Below the pieces are notes generated by a model that searched no databases, was not told where the DNA came from, and saw nothing but the letters and a program-made list of their open reading frames with translations. DNA of 45,117 nucleotides. Source: Polaromonas sp. (GTDB lineage: Bacteria; Pseudomonadota; Gammaproteobacteria; Burkholderiales; Burkholderiaceae_C). Positions 19,315 to 29,450 of this stretch are shown here, in pieces. The stretch's first letter is position 1; each line of letters begins with the position of its first letter. The stretch covers positions 1 through 45,117 of the forward strand of contig JAUXPP010000001.1 in NCBI GenBank assembly GCA_030683705.1, read 5' to 3'. Both the position numbers and the translations under genes were made by a program.

Positions 19315-20373
19315 TCAGGGAATCAGGCCCATGGCGTGCATATAGGCCGGGTGCACCATCAAGTCGTCCCATCCATGCGCCGGCGTGCTGGGCAGCAGGT
19401 CGAGGCGGCGCAACTCGCTGGACTCCAGCGGCTCCCAACGGCCCTTGAGCTGGGCTTCGGCCATGCCGCTCAGCAGTTCGTCCACCGCTTCGCCCTTGCC
19501 GACCGACTGGTTGCACAGCAGCACCATGTCGCAGCCGGCGGTCAGCGCGGTGATCGCCGCTTCGGTATAGCTGACCTCCTTGCCGTCGATCAGGCGGGCG
19601 CCGGCCATGCTGAGGTCGTCGCTGAAAATCGCGCCGCCGAAGCCGAGCTGGCCGCGCAGGATGTAGGTCAGCCATTGTTCGGAAAAACCGGCCGGACGCG
19701 CATCAACCTTGGGGTAGATCACATGCGCCGGCATCACGCTGGTCAGCGTGGTGTTGAGCCAATCGTAAGGTGCTGCGTCATCGGCCAGGATGGCTTTGAG
19801 GCTGCGTTTGTCCACCGGGATGTCGGTGTGCGTATCAGCCTTGACAAAACCGTGGCCCGGAAAATGATTGCCGCAGTTGGCCATGCCGCTTTGCAGCAGG
19901 CCGTGCATCAGGCTTTTGGCCAGCAAGGCCACCACGCGCGGGTCGCGCGCAAAAGCGCGGTCGCCGATGACGCTGCTTTCACCATAGTCCAGGTCGAGGA
20001 CGGGCGTGAAGCTGAAGTCCACGCCGCAGGAACGCAGCTCGGCGCCCAGCACATAACCGCAGGCGGTCGCGGCATTGGTCGCGGCCAGCGCGTCCTTGAG
20101 CCACAACTCGCCGAGCGCGCGCATGGGCGGCAAATGGGTGAAGCCGTCGGTCTTGAAGCGCTGCACCCGGCCGCCTTCGTGGTCCACGCAGATCAGCAGG
20201 TCCTGACGCAGCTTCTTGATCTCGCTGCACAGGGCGCTGAGCTGCGCGCGGTTTTCCCAGTTGCGGGCGAACAGGATGATGCCGCCGGTCAGCGGGTGCT
20301 TCAGGCGCTGTTTGTCGGTCTTGCTTAAGGAAAGGCCGGCGATGTCGATGATCAGGGGGGCGTGTTGGGTCAT
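19315..20373 (-). CDS. nagZ: Beta-N-acetylhexosaminidase (peptidoglycan recycling)
   Basis: NagZ (352 aa, GH3) removes N-acetylglucosamine from cytoplasmic 1,6-anhydro-muropeptides. CVDHEGGRVQRF starts the substrate site, the nucleophile aspartate is in IFSDDLSMAGA (about Asp252), and the catalytic-loop His is in ADTHTDIP (His182). The usual KH(F/I)PG(H/L)G motif reads NHFPGHG here (Asn169), losing a lysine that contacts the sugar in studied NagZ enzymes. Everything else is intact. It is the last gene of the lepA-acpS block, 22 bp after acpS. Confidence 0.94.
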   Translation of the reverse strand: MTQHAPLIIDIAGLSLSKTDKQRLKHPLTGGIILFARNWENRAQLSALCSEIKKLRQDLLICVDHEGGRVQRFKTDGFTHLPPMRALGELWLKDALAATNAATACGYVLGAELRSCGVDFSFTPVLDLDYGESSVIGDRAFARDPRVVALLAKSLMHGLLQSGMANCGNHFPGHGFVKADTHTDIPVDKRSLKAILADDAAPYDWLNTTLTSVMPAHVIYPKVDARPAGFSEQWLTYILRGQLGFGGAIFSDDLSMAGARLIDGKEVSYTEAAITALTAGCDMVLLCNQSVGKGEAVDELLSGMAEAQLKGRWEPLESSELRRLDLLPSTPAHGWDDLMVHPAYMHAMGLIP

Positions 20374-20395
20374 GGGTCGGTTTCAAAAAAAGGAA

Positions 20396-20797
20396 TCAGG
20401 GTTTCGGCGTGTATTCCACCACCACAAAACTGGCGGCGTAGTCGGTTTCATCGGTCACGGTGACATGGGCCGTCAGGCCCTGGGCCTCGAACCACTCCTT
20501 GAGCACGCCGTGCAGCACGATTTCGGGCTTGCCGCTGGCCGCCTTGGCGATTTCGCAGCTGCGCCAGCTCATGGGCATACGCATACCCAGGCCGATCGCC
20601 TTGCTGAAAGCTTCCTTGGCGGAAAAGCGTGTCGCCAGATAACGCAGGCCGCGTTCGGGCCAGCGCGCACTGCGGGCTTTCCAGGTCGCGAGTTCGGCGT
20701 CGCTGAGGATCTTCTGCGCAAAACGCTCGCCATGGCGCTCGAAGCTGGCGCGTACGCGGCGCACGTCGCAGATGTCGGTGCCTATGCCGTAAATCAT
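20396..20797 (-). CDS. acpS: Holo-[acyl-carrier-protein] synthase
   Basis: AcpS (133 aa) transfers 4'-phosphopantetheine from CoA to the acyl carrier protein, here presumably AcpP encoded at 33734-33973. The metal-binding aspartate is in [15 protein letters not shown] and the glutamate in [13 protein letters not shown]. The length is typical. The start overlaps the pdxJ stop by 4 bases. The pdxJ-acpS pairing is widespread in proteobacteria. Confidence 0.96.
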   Translation of the reverse strand: MIYGIGTDICDVRRVRASFERHGERFAQKILSDAELATWKARSARWPERGLRYLATRFSAKEAFSKAIGLGMRMPMSWRSCEIAKAASGKPEIVLHGVLKEWFEAQGLTAHVTVTDETDYAASFVVVEYTPKP

Positions 20798-21588
20798 TCT
20801 GGAGAAAAACCGTTGTCGATACAGCGCAGGTAAGCGGCAACGGTGGCGTTGTAACCCAGCTCCAGCGCATCGGCAATCAGCGCATGGCCTATCGACACCT
20901 CGAGCACGCCGGGCACGGCCTGCAGGAATTCGGCGAGGTTGTCACGGTTCAGGTCGTGGCCGGCATTCACACCCAAACCGACGGCCGCTGCGGCGCGCGC
21001 GGTATGGGCGAACTGTTCAAGAACCTTGTCCTTGTCGGGCGTGTTCCACGCCCGGGCATAGGTCTCGGTGTAAAGCTCGACCCGGTCTGCGCCTGCCTCT
21101 TTGGCGGCGGCCATGGCTTCGGGCAGCGGGTCCATGAACAGGCTGACACGCACGCCGCGCTTGTGCACTTCGGCGATCAGCGGCTCCAGGCGCGCGGCAT
21201 CATCGGGAAATTGCCAGCCGTGGTCGCTGGTGAACTGGTTTTCGCCGTCGGGCACAAAGGTGCACTGGTGCAGCGGCAGGCCGCGCGCCGACAGGTTGCG
21301 CACGAAGTCCATCAGGTTCTGCAGCGGATTGCCCTCGACATTGAACTCGCGGTCCGGCCAGTCCTTCATCAGCGCGGCCAGTTCGTAGACGTCGGCCTCA
21401 CGGATGTGGCGCTCGTCGGGCCGCGGGTGCACGGTGATGCCCTGGGCGCCGGCTTCAAGGCACAACTCGGCGGCGCGCAGCACATCGGGAATGCCGAGGT
21501 GGCGCGTGTTGCGCAGCAGCGCGACCTTGTTGACATTGACCGACAGGGCGGTACGGTAGCGGGGGGCGGGGGCGTGTACGGGGGACAT
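20794..21588 (-). CDS. pdxJ: Pyridoxine 5'-phosphate synthase
   Basis: PdxJ (264 aa) condenses 1-deoxyxylulose 5-phosphate with 3-amino-2-oxopropyl phosphate to make pyridoxine 5'-phosphate. [38 protein letters not shown] and GHDLNRDN are strong family blocks. The protein is a little longer than usual because about 13 residues precede the conserved TALSVNVN. RecO lies 9 bp upstream. Confidence 0.96.
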   Translation of the reverse strand: MSPVHAPAPRYRTALSVNVNKVALLRNTRHLGIPDVLRAAELCLEAGAQGITVHPRPDERHIREADVYELAALMKDWPDREFNVEGNPLQNLMDFVRNLSARGLPLHQCTFVPDGENQFTSDHGWQFPDDAARLEPLIAEVHKRGVRVSLFMDPLPEAMAAAKEAGADRVELYTETYARAWNTPDKDKVLEQFAHTARAAAAVGLGVNAGHDLNRDNLAEFLQAVPGVLEVSIGHALIADALELGYNATVAAYLRCIDNGFSPE

Positions 21589-21597
21589 AAAACTTGC

Positions 21598-22347
21598 CTA
21601 GAAAGCCTGCAGATCAATCATCATCTGCCGGGTTTTGAGAACCTTCACATCGCAATGGTAGTGCAGCAGCGCGCGCAACTGGGTCTTGAGCTGGGGCAGG
21701 TGCTCCACGCAGGCCCGCACCGTGTCGGTAAACGGCGCCTCATCTGCCAGCGAGGCCTGCAACTCCAGCCACTGTTCGCCGCGCAGGCTGGCGCGGTCGT
21801 CGTCATGCGCCTCGCGCAGGCCGGATTCGGCGACCAGCACATAGGGCGTCTGCAGCTCCAGCGGCGCCAGCGTGGCGGTCTGGGCATCCAGCGTCGGCAG
21901 CAGCCCGATGTCGCGCAGCAGGCGCAGCTCGAAGGCACGCAGCGCCACCTGCAGCGTGTCCGTGCTCTGGCTGGCCAGCAGTTGCACCGTCGCCGCATAG
22001 GCATCGAACAACACCGGGTGCGGGTCGTCGCGCGCCAGCAGGCGCATCAGCAGTTCATTGAGGTAATAACCCGACAGCAGCGCATCACCGGTCGGCATCA
22101 CATGGCCGCCCTGCCATTCGGCGCTGCGCAGCATGCGGATCTCGGCATCGCCGCCGAAAGCCACGTGCAGCGGCTGCAGCGGCAGCAGGATGGGGCGGAA
22201 ATTCGAGCTCGGCTTCTTGGCCCCGCGCGCCACCAGCGCGATCCGGCCGTAGCTGCGGCTGAACACCTCCAGGATCAGGCTGGACTCGCTCCAGTCGTAG
22301 CGGTGCAGGACATAAGCAGGTTCGTCGCTGATGCGTTTGGTAGCCAC
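21598..22347 (-). CDS. recO: DNA repair protein RecO
   Basis: RecO (249 aa) helps load RecA onto SSB-coated DNA in RecFOR repair. The N-terminal OB fold shows [19 protein letters not shown] and [15 protein letters not shown], and the C-terminal helical domain includes [15 protein letters not shown]. It starts 18 bp after the era stop, and its neighbours era and pdxJ are the usual ones. Confidence 0.94.
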   Translation of the reverse strand: MATKRISDEPAYVLHRYDWSESSLILEVFSRSYGRIALVARGAKKPSSNFRPILLPLQPLHVAFGGDAEIRMLRSAEWQGGHVMPTGDALLSGYYLNELLMRLLARDDPHPVLFDAYAATVQLLASQSTDTLQVALRAFELRLLRDIGLLPTLDAQTATLAPLELQTPYVLVAESGLREAHDDDRASLRGEQWLELQASLADEAPFTDTVRACVEHLPQLKTQLRALLHYHCDVKVLKTRQMMIDLQAF

Positions 22348-22365
22348 GCCGGTACGCAGCTCCGC

Positions 22366-23424
22366 TTACTCGTAGCCAAAAGTTCTGACGCGGGCCTCGT
22401 CATCGGCCCAACCCGAGCGCACCTTGACCCAGATCTCGAGAAACACCTTGCCGCCGGTCAGCGCTTCCATCTCGTGGCGCGCCTCGGTGCCTATGCGTTT
22501 GAGCTTTTCGCCCTTCTCACCAATGATCATGCCCTTGTGGCCGTCGCGCTCGACCACGATGGTCGCGGCAATCCGGCGCAGTTCGCCCTCCTGCTCGAAC
22601 TTGTCGATGATCACGGTGGAGGTGTAGGGCAGCTCGTCGCCGGTCAGGCGAAACAGCTTTTCGCGGATGATCTCGGCTGCCATGAAACGTTCGCTGCGGT
22701 CGGTCAGCTCGTCGGCGCCATACATCCAGGGCTGGGGCGGCAGGTATTTTTCACAGATGCCAAACAGGCGGTCCACGTCTTTCGCGTTGTTGGCCGACAT
22801 CGGCACAAACTCGGCAAAGTTGTGGCGCTCCTGCATTTGCTTGAGCCAGGGGGCGATGTCGGCGCGCCGGTGGATCAGGTCGAACTTGTTGGCCAGCAGG
22901 ATGGCCGGCGTGCCGGCCGGCAGCAGCGACAGCACCTTGTCGTCGGCCTGGTTGAACTGGCCGGCCTCGACCACAAACACGATCAGGTCCACGTCGTTGA
23001 CCGTGCCGACCACCGTCTTGTTGAGCGATCGGTTCAGCGCGTTGCCATGCCGGGTCTGGAAACCGGGCGTGTCGACAAACACGAACTGCGTGGGGCCCAC
23101 GGTGCGCATGCCGGTGATGCGGTGGCGCGTGGTCTGGGCCTTACGCGAGGTGATGCTGATTTTCTGCCCGACCAGCGCATTGAGCAGGGTCGATTTGCCG
23201 ACATTGGGCTTGCCGACGATGGCGATCAGGCCGCAGCGCTGACCTTCGACGGGCGGCGCGTTGTTGGCCCGGGACGTCATGGCCCGGGCCAGCATGGCCT
23301 CGAGTTCCGCGTTTTGTGCGGGCGCCACAGCGCCGGGCGCGTCGGCCGGGAGGGCGGTGGCCGGAGCTGGGGCCGGAGCCGCCGGACGTGCGGGGTTTTT
23401 GGAGGTTTTTTTGCCTGGGGTCAT
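22366..23424 (-). CDS. era: GTPase Era with Ala/Pro-rich N-terminal extension
   Basis: Era (352 aa) is the GTPase that assists 16S rRNA maturation and 30S assembly. The G domain has GKPNVGKST (G1), [11 protein letters not shown] (G3) and LANKFDLI (G4), followed by a KH domain with [17 protein letters not shown]. About 60 residues before the G domain are Ala/Pro-rich and low-complexity, making it longer than the roughly 300-residue standard; this may be an added tail or an over-long start. It follows rnc by 45 bp, the classic rnc-era pairing. Confidence 0.95.
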   Translation of the reverse strand: MTPGKKTSKNPARPAAPAPAPATALPADAPGAVAPAQNAELEAMLARAMTSRANNAPPVEGQRCGLIAIVGKPNVGKSTLLNALVGQKISITSRKAQTTRHRITGMRTVGPTQFVFVDTPGFQTRHGNALNRSLNKTVVGTVNDVDLIVFVVEAGQFNQADDKVLSLLPAGTPAILLANKFDLIHRRADIAPWLKQMQERHNFAEFVPMSANNAKDVDRLFGICEKYLPPQPWMYGADELTDRSERFMAAEIIREKLFRLTGDELPYTSTVIIDKFEQEGELRRIAATIVVERDGHKGMIIGEKGEKLKRIGTEARHEMEALTGGKVFLEIWVKVRSGWADDEARVRTFGYE

Positions 23425-23469
23425 GTCGGGTGCCTGTTGGCGGCTGCAGGGGCAGGCGCCGGGGGTTCT

Positions 23470-24168
23470 TCAGTCGAGCGTCTTCACGTAGGCCAGCATG
23501 GCAGCCGCGGCCGCCTGTTCACCGGCGCGGCGCGAGCCGCCTATGCCGCGTTCGGCCCGCCCGTATTCGCTGATCTCGCATTCCACATCGAAGGTCTGCT
23601 TGTGGGCCGCGCCCAGGGTGCCGACCACGCGGTAGATCGGCAGGTTCATTTTGCGGCCCTGCAGCCATTCCTGCAACTCGGTCTTGGGGTCCTTGCCGAT
23701 GGCCTGCATATGGGGGTTGATCTCCACCGCGCTGAACAGCCGGCGCACCAGCTGGTCCGCCGTGGCAAACCCGGCGTCCAGATAAACCGCGCCTATGACT
23801 GCCTCCAGCGCATCGGCCAGGATGGACGGCCGCTTGTTGCCGCCCGACTTGGCTTCGCCCTCGCCCAGGCGCAGCAGCGGCGGCAGGCCAAGCTGGACGG
23901 CGAGCTGGTGCAGGGTGTCCTGCTTGACGAGATTGGCACGCACACGCGACAGGTCGCCTTCGGGCAACTCGCTGAGCCGCTCATACAGCAAGCCCGCGAC
24001 CGCCAGATTGAGCACGGAGTCGCCGAGAAACTCGACGCGTTCGTTGTGGTCCGCCGAAAAACTGCGGTGGGTCAAGGCCTGCTGCAGCAGGCGGGGATTG
24101 GAAAACTCATGTTCCAGTCGCTTTTGCAGCGACTGGAGATCGGGGCTCAAGGGGGCACTGGCACGCAC
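23470..24168 (-). CDS. rnc: Ribonuclease III
   Basis: RNase III (232 aa) cuts double-stranded RNA, notably the rRNA precursor. The catalytic signature NERVEFLGDSVLNLAV is present, as is the second metal-site segment ILADALEAVIGAVYLDAGF. A double-stranded RNA-binding domain forms the last ~70 residues (KTELQEWLQGRKMNLP onward). The start is a GTG immediately after the TAA of the upstream gene, implying coupled translation. Confidence 0.95.
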   Translation of the reverse strand: MRASAPLSPDLQSLQKRLEHEFSNPRLLQQALTHRSFSADHNERVEFLGDSVLNLAVAGLLYERLSELPEGDLSRVRANLVKQDTLHQLAVQLGLPPLLRLGEGEAKSGGNKRPSILADALEAVIGAVYLDAGFATADQLVRRLFSAVEINPHMQAIGKDPKTELQEWLQGRKMNLPIYRVVGTLGAAHKQTFDVECEISEYGRAERGIGGSRRAGEQAAAAAMLAYVKTLD

Positions 24169-24510
24169 TTACTTGGATCGGCCGGCGTACTTGATCAGCA
24201 GGAAAGCCGGTCCCGCGATATGGATTTCCTTGTTGTAGGCAAAGCTGACGACGGTTTTGTCGCCTTCCTTGGTGATTTCCAGGTCCTTGCCGGAGATGGA
24301 CTTGATGTCATCGATCTGCGCAGCCTTGTCGAAAATGGTCCGTACTTCCGTCACGGAAGCGCCGTCCTTGGCCTTGGTGGCGGCCTTGGTGATGGCCTGG
24401 AATTCAACCACGGTGGGGAAAGCCTGGGCGGCGATCACACCGGCAAAAGCCAGCACGCCGACCACAAACAGGACGCCGATGAAGGAAATGCCACGTTGCC
24501 GATTGTTCAT
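24169..24510 (-). CDS. DUF4845 single-pass membrane protein
   Basis: 113-residue protein between lepB and rnc. The N-terminus (NNRQRGISFIGVLFVVGVLA) resembles a type IV-pilin-like leader followed by one membrane helix. The remainder is a small soluble domain ending FLLIKYAGRSK. It matches the DUF4845 family usually found between lepB and rnc in proteobacteria; function unknown. ATG 24510 has a GGAG site upstream (GGAGAAACAC). The stop is adjacent to the rnc GTG. Confidence 0.88.
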   Translation of the reverse strand: MNNRQRGISFIGVLFVVGVLAFAGVIAAQAFPTVVEFQAITKAATKAKDGASVTEVRTIFDKAAQIDDIKSISGKDLEITKEGDKTVVSFAYNKEIHIAGPAFLLIKYAGRSK

Positions 24511-24550
24511 GTGTTTCTCCACTCCAGTGTTGCCAGTGTTGTTATGCCCG

Positions 24551-25527
24551 CTAGTCAATTTTGCCAATCCGCTTGAGACTACCAAAATTCATCCAGACAA
24601 AAAAGGCCTTGCCCACGATGTTTGCTTCGGGGACAAACCCCCAATAACGCGAATCCAGCGAGTTGTCGCGGTTGTCGCCCATCATGAAGTACTGACCCTC
24701 GGGCACCTTGCAAACCACGCCCTCGCTACTGTAACGGCAATTCTGCCGGTAAGGGAAGTCGTCTGCCCCCGCAATGAACGACGGACGGTCCACATCGTTG
24801 AGCAGGCGGTAGGTCTTGCCGCCGTTCGTCTCCTGGAACTGCTTGGCGTAACGCAGCGCGTCCTCGTCAAAAAAATCAGCGAGCGGCACTTTGGGCACGG
24901 GCTTGCCGTTGACGGTGAGCTTCTTGTTCAGGTAGGCCACCTCGTCGCCGGGCACGCCCACCACGCGTTTGATGTAGTCGAGGCTGGGTTTGGGCGGGTA
25001 GTGAAACACCATCACGTCGCCGCGCTGCGGGCTGTTGTTGTCCAGGATCTTGGTATTGATCACGGGCAGGCGCACCCCGTAGTGGAATTTATTGACCAGG
25101 ATCAGGTCACCGACCAGCAGCGTCGGGATCATGGAACCGGAGGGGATTTTGAAGGGCTCGAACAGGAAGGAGCGCAGCAGGAACACCACCACGATGACCG
25201 GAAACAGGCCGGCGGTCCAGTCCAGCCACCAGGGCTGCGCCAGCAAGCGGGCCTGGGCGTCGCCGGTGTGGTTATCGACCTGGGTGATGCCCTGGGCGGC
25301 CAGTTCTGCACGGCGCTGAGCACCCTGTGCCTCCAGGGCCATGGCGGCCTTGCGCCGCTGCGGCCAGAAATAGAATTTCTCGGCCAGCCAGTACAGGCCG
25401 GTGACCACGGTGGCCAGGAACAGCAGCAGGGAAAAGTTGCCTTCCACCATGCCGAAATACCAGGCGGCACCATAACCGACAAACACGGCCAGCACCGCGG
25501 CGGTCAGTGAACTCATAAAACCAAGCA

Positions 25528-25528
<1 letters not shown>
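24551..25528 (-). CDS. lepB: Signal peptidase I
   Basis: LepB (325 aa) removes signal peptides from exported proteins at the inner membrane. Two hydrophobic segments open the protein, a third leads into the nucleophile in FKIPSGSMIPTL (Ser132), and the general-base lysine is Lys187 in LDYIKRVVGVPGD. The C-terminal GDNRDNSLDSRYWGFVP box is complete. The ATG at 25528 shares a base with the lepA stop (TAATG). An in-frame Met four codons on is also possible. Confidence 0.96.
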
Positions 25529-27339
<1,811 letters not shown>

Positions 27340-27403
27340 CAAGGGGAACGCCTAAGTGCTTGAAAGTATTGCGAAGAGCGCGAGGCACATTCGCAAAAGA
27401 CAT

Positions 27404-27433
27404 AAAAAAGGGCGCGTCACTTGTGACGCGCCC
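27404..27433 (-). terminator. Strong intrinsic terminator upstream of lepA
   Basis: On the minus strand GGGCGCGTCA and TGACGCGCCC form a perfect 10-bp stem with a 4-nt loop, followed at once by TTTTTT. The degP operon already has its own terminator at 27811-27844, so this one must serve a separate short transcript or attenuate the lepA leader. Confidence 0.8.
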
Positions 27434-27474
27434 TGAACCAACAATCTATGGCAACTGCGATAGTTGGAAGCTTC
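27404..27474 (-). ncRNA. Candidate small RNA or attenuated lepA leader
   Basis: If transcription starts just after the TACAAT box at 27475-27480 (minus strand), the product is about 65-70 nt. It would hold a first weak stem CCAAC...GTTGG containing TAT...ATA, then the strong terminator hairpin and T6. No -35 match was found, so the promoter is uncertain. No match to a known RNA family is recognised. Confidence 0.35.
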
Positions 27475-27550
27475 ATTGTAGGCAAAAAGCCCGGGACGCA
27501 TAGCCTCGAAATTGCCAAATTTATCTCGTTGCAGGGCTGCAACATCAAAC

Positions 27551-27617
27551 TTATGCACAACTTATTCACAATTTTAACCGGGAAGCTCTGGACAACTTGT
27601 GGGTGATCTGTGGATCA
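27551..27617. promoter_or_regulatory. Cluster of DnaA-box-like sequences
   Basis: TTATGCACA (27551-27559) and TTATTCACA (27562-27570) both fit TTATNCACA exactly. TGTGGATCA (27609-27617) is an opposite-strand site with one mismatch. Weaker 7/9 matches lie between them (near 27584-27606). The cluster is next to an AT-rich stretch. Confidence 0.45.
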
Positions 27618-27810
27618 GCAGTGAATGGAGTGAATTCGTGCCAGCAGCAGGTTTTTTTTGACTTCCATATATTGGAAATGAGCCAAACCCTGTGTCTATT
27701 CTACCAAAACTGGTCCTTAGCCCGATTTGAATGTTAGTAACTGCAAACTTTTATTTCGACCGCAGGGAATAGAAAAAATATTTTTTTCGGGGTGGAAAAG
27801 CGTTCATCCC

Positions 27811-27844
27811 AAACAAAACCCCCAACCCTGAGAGGGTATGGGGG
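27811..27844 (-). terminator. Intrinsic terminator of the degP operon
   Basis: On the minus strand CCCCCA pairs with TGGGGG and, inside a one-base bulge, ACCCT pairs with AGGGT, giving an 11-bp stem with a 3-nt loop. TTTTGTTT follows. It sits 47 bp past the degP stop. Confidence 0.8.
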
Positions 27845-27890
27845 CTGGGGAACAGGGCATATCGGTGCCCCCTGGACAACGGCCAGGCCC

Positions 27891-29348
27891 TTATCGCGCG
27901 GGGCGGATCAGGGCGTATTGCGTCCACTCGCTGCGCCTGAAAAGCACATTGATGGCTTTGCCTTTTTCAATTTTGGCCAGCGCCGCTTCGAAGTCCTTCA
28001 CGCTGCTGATTTCGGTGTTGGCGATGGCCAGGATCACGTCGCCTTCACGCAAGCCGGCACGCGCCGCAGCGCCCTCGCTGGCATCGACCTTGACGCCGCC
28101 CTTGAGCTTGAGTTCTTTCTTGAGTGCCTCCGGCAGCTCGCTGACCACCAGCCCCATGGCTTGCGCCGGGCCGGCCACCGGCGGCTTGGCCTCGGGTGCC
28201 TGGGCTCTGCGCACCGGTTTTTCAGCCTCGACTTCCCCGATGATGACGCTCAGGTCCCGGCTGGTGCCGCGCCTGAAAACAGTCACGGTGGCTTTGGTGC
28301 CGGGTTTCACATTGCCCACCAGTCGCGGCAAATCCGTCGCCTTGTCGATGGTCTTTCCCTCGAATTTGGTGATGATGTCACCGGCTTCGACGCCGCCTTT
28401 TTCTGCAGGTGATCCGGCCTCGACACCGCGCACCAGGGCGCCCTGCGCCTTGCCCAGCCCGATGGACTCGGCCACATCCTTGCTGACCTGGTCGATCTGC
28501 ACGCCGATCTTCCCGCGCGTGACCCGTCCGGTGCTGCGCAGCTGGTCGGCCACCCGCGTGGCCTCATCGATGGGAATGGCAAAGGAAATGCCCTGGAAGC
28601 CACCGGAGCGCGAATAGATCTGGCTGTTGATGCCGACCACCTCGCCGCGCATGTTGAGCAAAGGGCCGCCCGAGTTGCCGGGATTGATGGCAACATCGGT
28701 CTGGATGAAAGGCAGGTAGTCGCCGGTGTCGCGCTGCTTGGCACTTACGATGCCGGCCGTCACCGTATTTTCGAGGCCGAAAGGCGAGCCGATCGCCATC
28801 ACCCATTCGCCGACCTTCAGGCGGCTGATGTCGCCGATTTTCACCGCCGGCAATCCGGTGGCCTCGATCTTGACCACCGCCACATCGGTGCGTTTGTCGC
28901 TGCCAATGATCTTGGCCTTGAACTCGCGCTTGTCGGTCAGCGTCACCAGCACCTCGTCGGCACCTTCCACCACATGGGCATTGGTCATCACCAACCCGTC
29001 AGAGGTCAGGATGAAGCCTGAACCCACGCCGCGCGGCTGGTCTTCATCGGGTTGCGAACGGTCCGGACGCGGGGCGCGCGGCATGTTGGGCGGCACCGGG
29101 ATGCCAAAACGCCGGAAAAATTCGAGCATCTGCTCGTCGGCATTGCCGGCAGCACCGGCCTTGACTTTTTCCAGCGTGCGGATGTTCACGACGGACGGGC
29201 CGACGGTTTCCACCAGATCGGTGAAGTCCGGCAGGCTGCGCACCTGCGCCAGCACCGGCGCGGCCGGGACCAGGCTCAGGGTGGCCCCCAGTGCCAGTGC
29301 ACCGGCGGTCACATAGGCACGGCATTGTTTCCAGTTCAATTGATGCAT
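27891..29348 (-). CDS. degP: Periplasmic serine endoprotease DegP/MucD-like
   Basis: DegP-type (HtrA) protease, 485 aa, for quality control of misfolded envelope proteins. An N-terminal signal peptide ends near APVLAQ. The triad is His125 (NAHVVEGA), Asp155 (RTDVAVVK) and Ser226 (PGNSGGPL). Two PDZ domains follow, one from about residue 270 (GKIGVQIDQV) and one in the last ~90 residues. Being the last gene of rpoE-rseA-rseB-degP, it matches MucD in the algU-mucA-mucB-mucD clusters. DegQ versus DegP cannot be distinguished by eye. Confidence 0.95.
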   Translation of the reverse strand: MHQLNWKQCRAYVTAGALALGATLSLVPAAPVLAQVRSLPDFTDLVETVGPSVVNIRTLEKVKAGAAGNADEQMLEFFRRFGIPVPPNMPRAPRPDRSQPDEDQPRGVGSGFILTSDGLVMTNAHVVEGADEVLVTLTDKREFKAKIIGSDKRTDVAVVKIEATGLPAVKIGDISRLKVGEWVMAIGSPFGLENTVTAGIVSAKQRDTGDYLPFIQTDVAINPGNSGGPLLNMRGEVVGINSQIYSRSGGFQGISFAIPIDEATRVADQLRSTGRVTRGKIGVQIDQVSKDVAESIGLGKAQGALVRGVEAGSPAEKGGVEAGDIITKFEGKTIDKATDLPRLVGNVKPGTKATVTVFRRGTSRDLSVIIGEVEAEKPVRRAQAPEAKPPVAGPAQAMGLVVSELPEALKKELKLKGGVKVDASEGAAARAGLREGDVILAIANTEISSVKDFEAALAKIEKGKAINVLFRRSEWTQYALIRPAR

Positions 29349-29450
29349 CTTCAGCCTTTGAGAAATGATGGGGCGTCAAACAGGTTCAGCATTCACGAAG
29401 CTGCCGCGGCAACACACCACGGCGCCCGGCACTTTCCGGGACATGGGGGG

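Larger units (their letters stand above)
27340..27810. other. Structured non-coding gap upstream of lepA
   Basis: About 470 bp between lepA and the degP terminator with no credible gene on either strand. It is AT-richer than its flanks, especially 27640-27790. From left to right it holds a minus-strand terminator (27404-27433), a -10-like TACAAT on the minus strand (27475-27480), a GTTGCAG-GG-CTGCAAC palindrome (27528-27543), DnaA-box-like sites (27551-27617) and a TTCCA-N5-TGGAA palindrome (27663-27677). LepA's promoter must lie here. Confidence 0.6.

Noticed and set aside
20884..24576. Open frame of 1230 codons on the plus strand, antisense to pdxJ, recO, era and rnc
   Set aside because: It crosses four well-identified genes and the gaps between them and has no recognisable domain. 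Long antisense frames are expected in GC-rich DNA because third-position G/C removes stops; the same applies to plus-strand frames at 31667-33958, 25819-27363, 19081-20328 and 17640-18728.
27352..27558. 68-codon minus-strand frame upstream of lepA
   Set aside because: It runs through the strong terminator hairpin at 27404-27433 and has no family resemblance or clear ribosome site.
27340..27810. Chromosomal origin of replication
   Set aside because: DnaA-like boxes and AT-rich DNA are present, but neither dnaA, dnaN, gyrB, rpmH nor parAB is nearby, and gene strand bias does not switch here.
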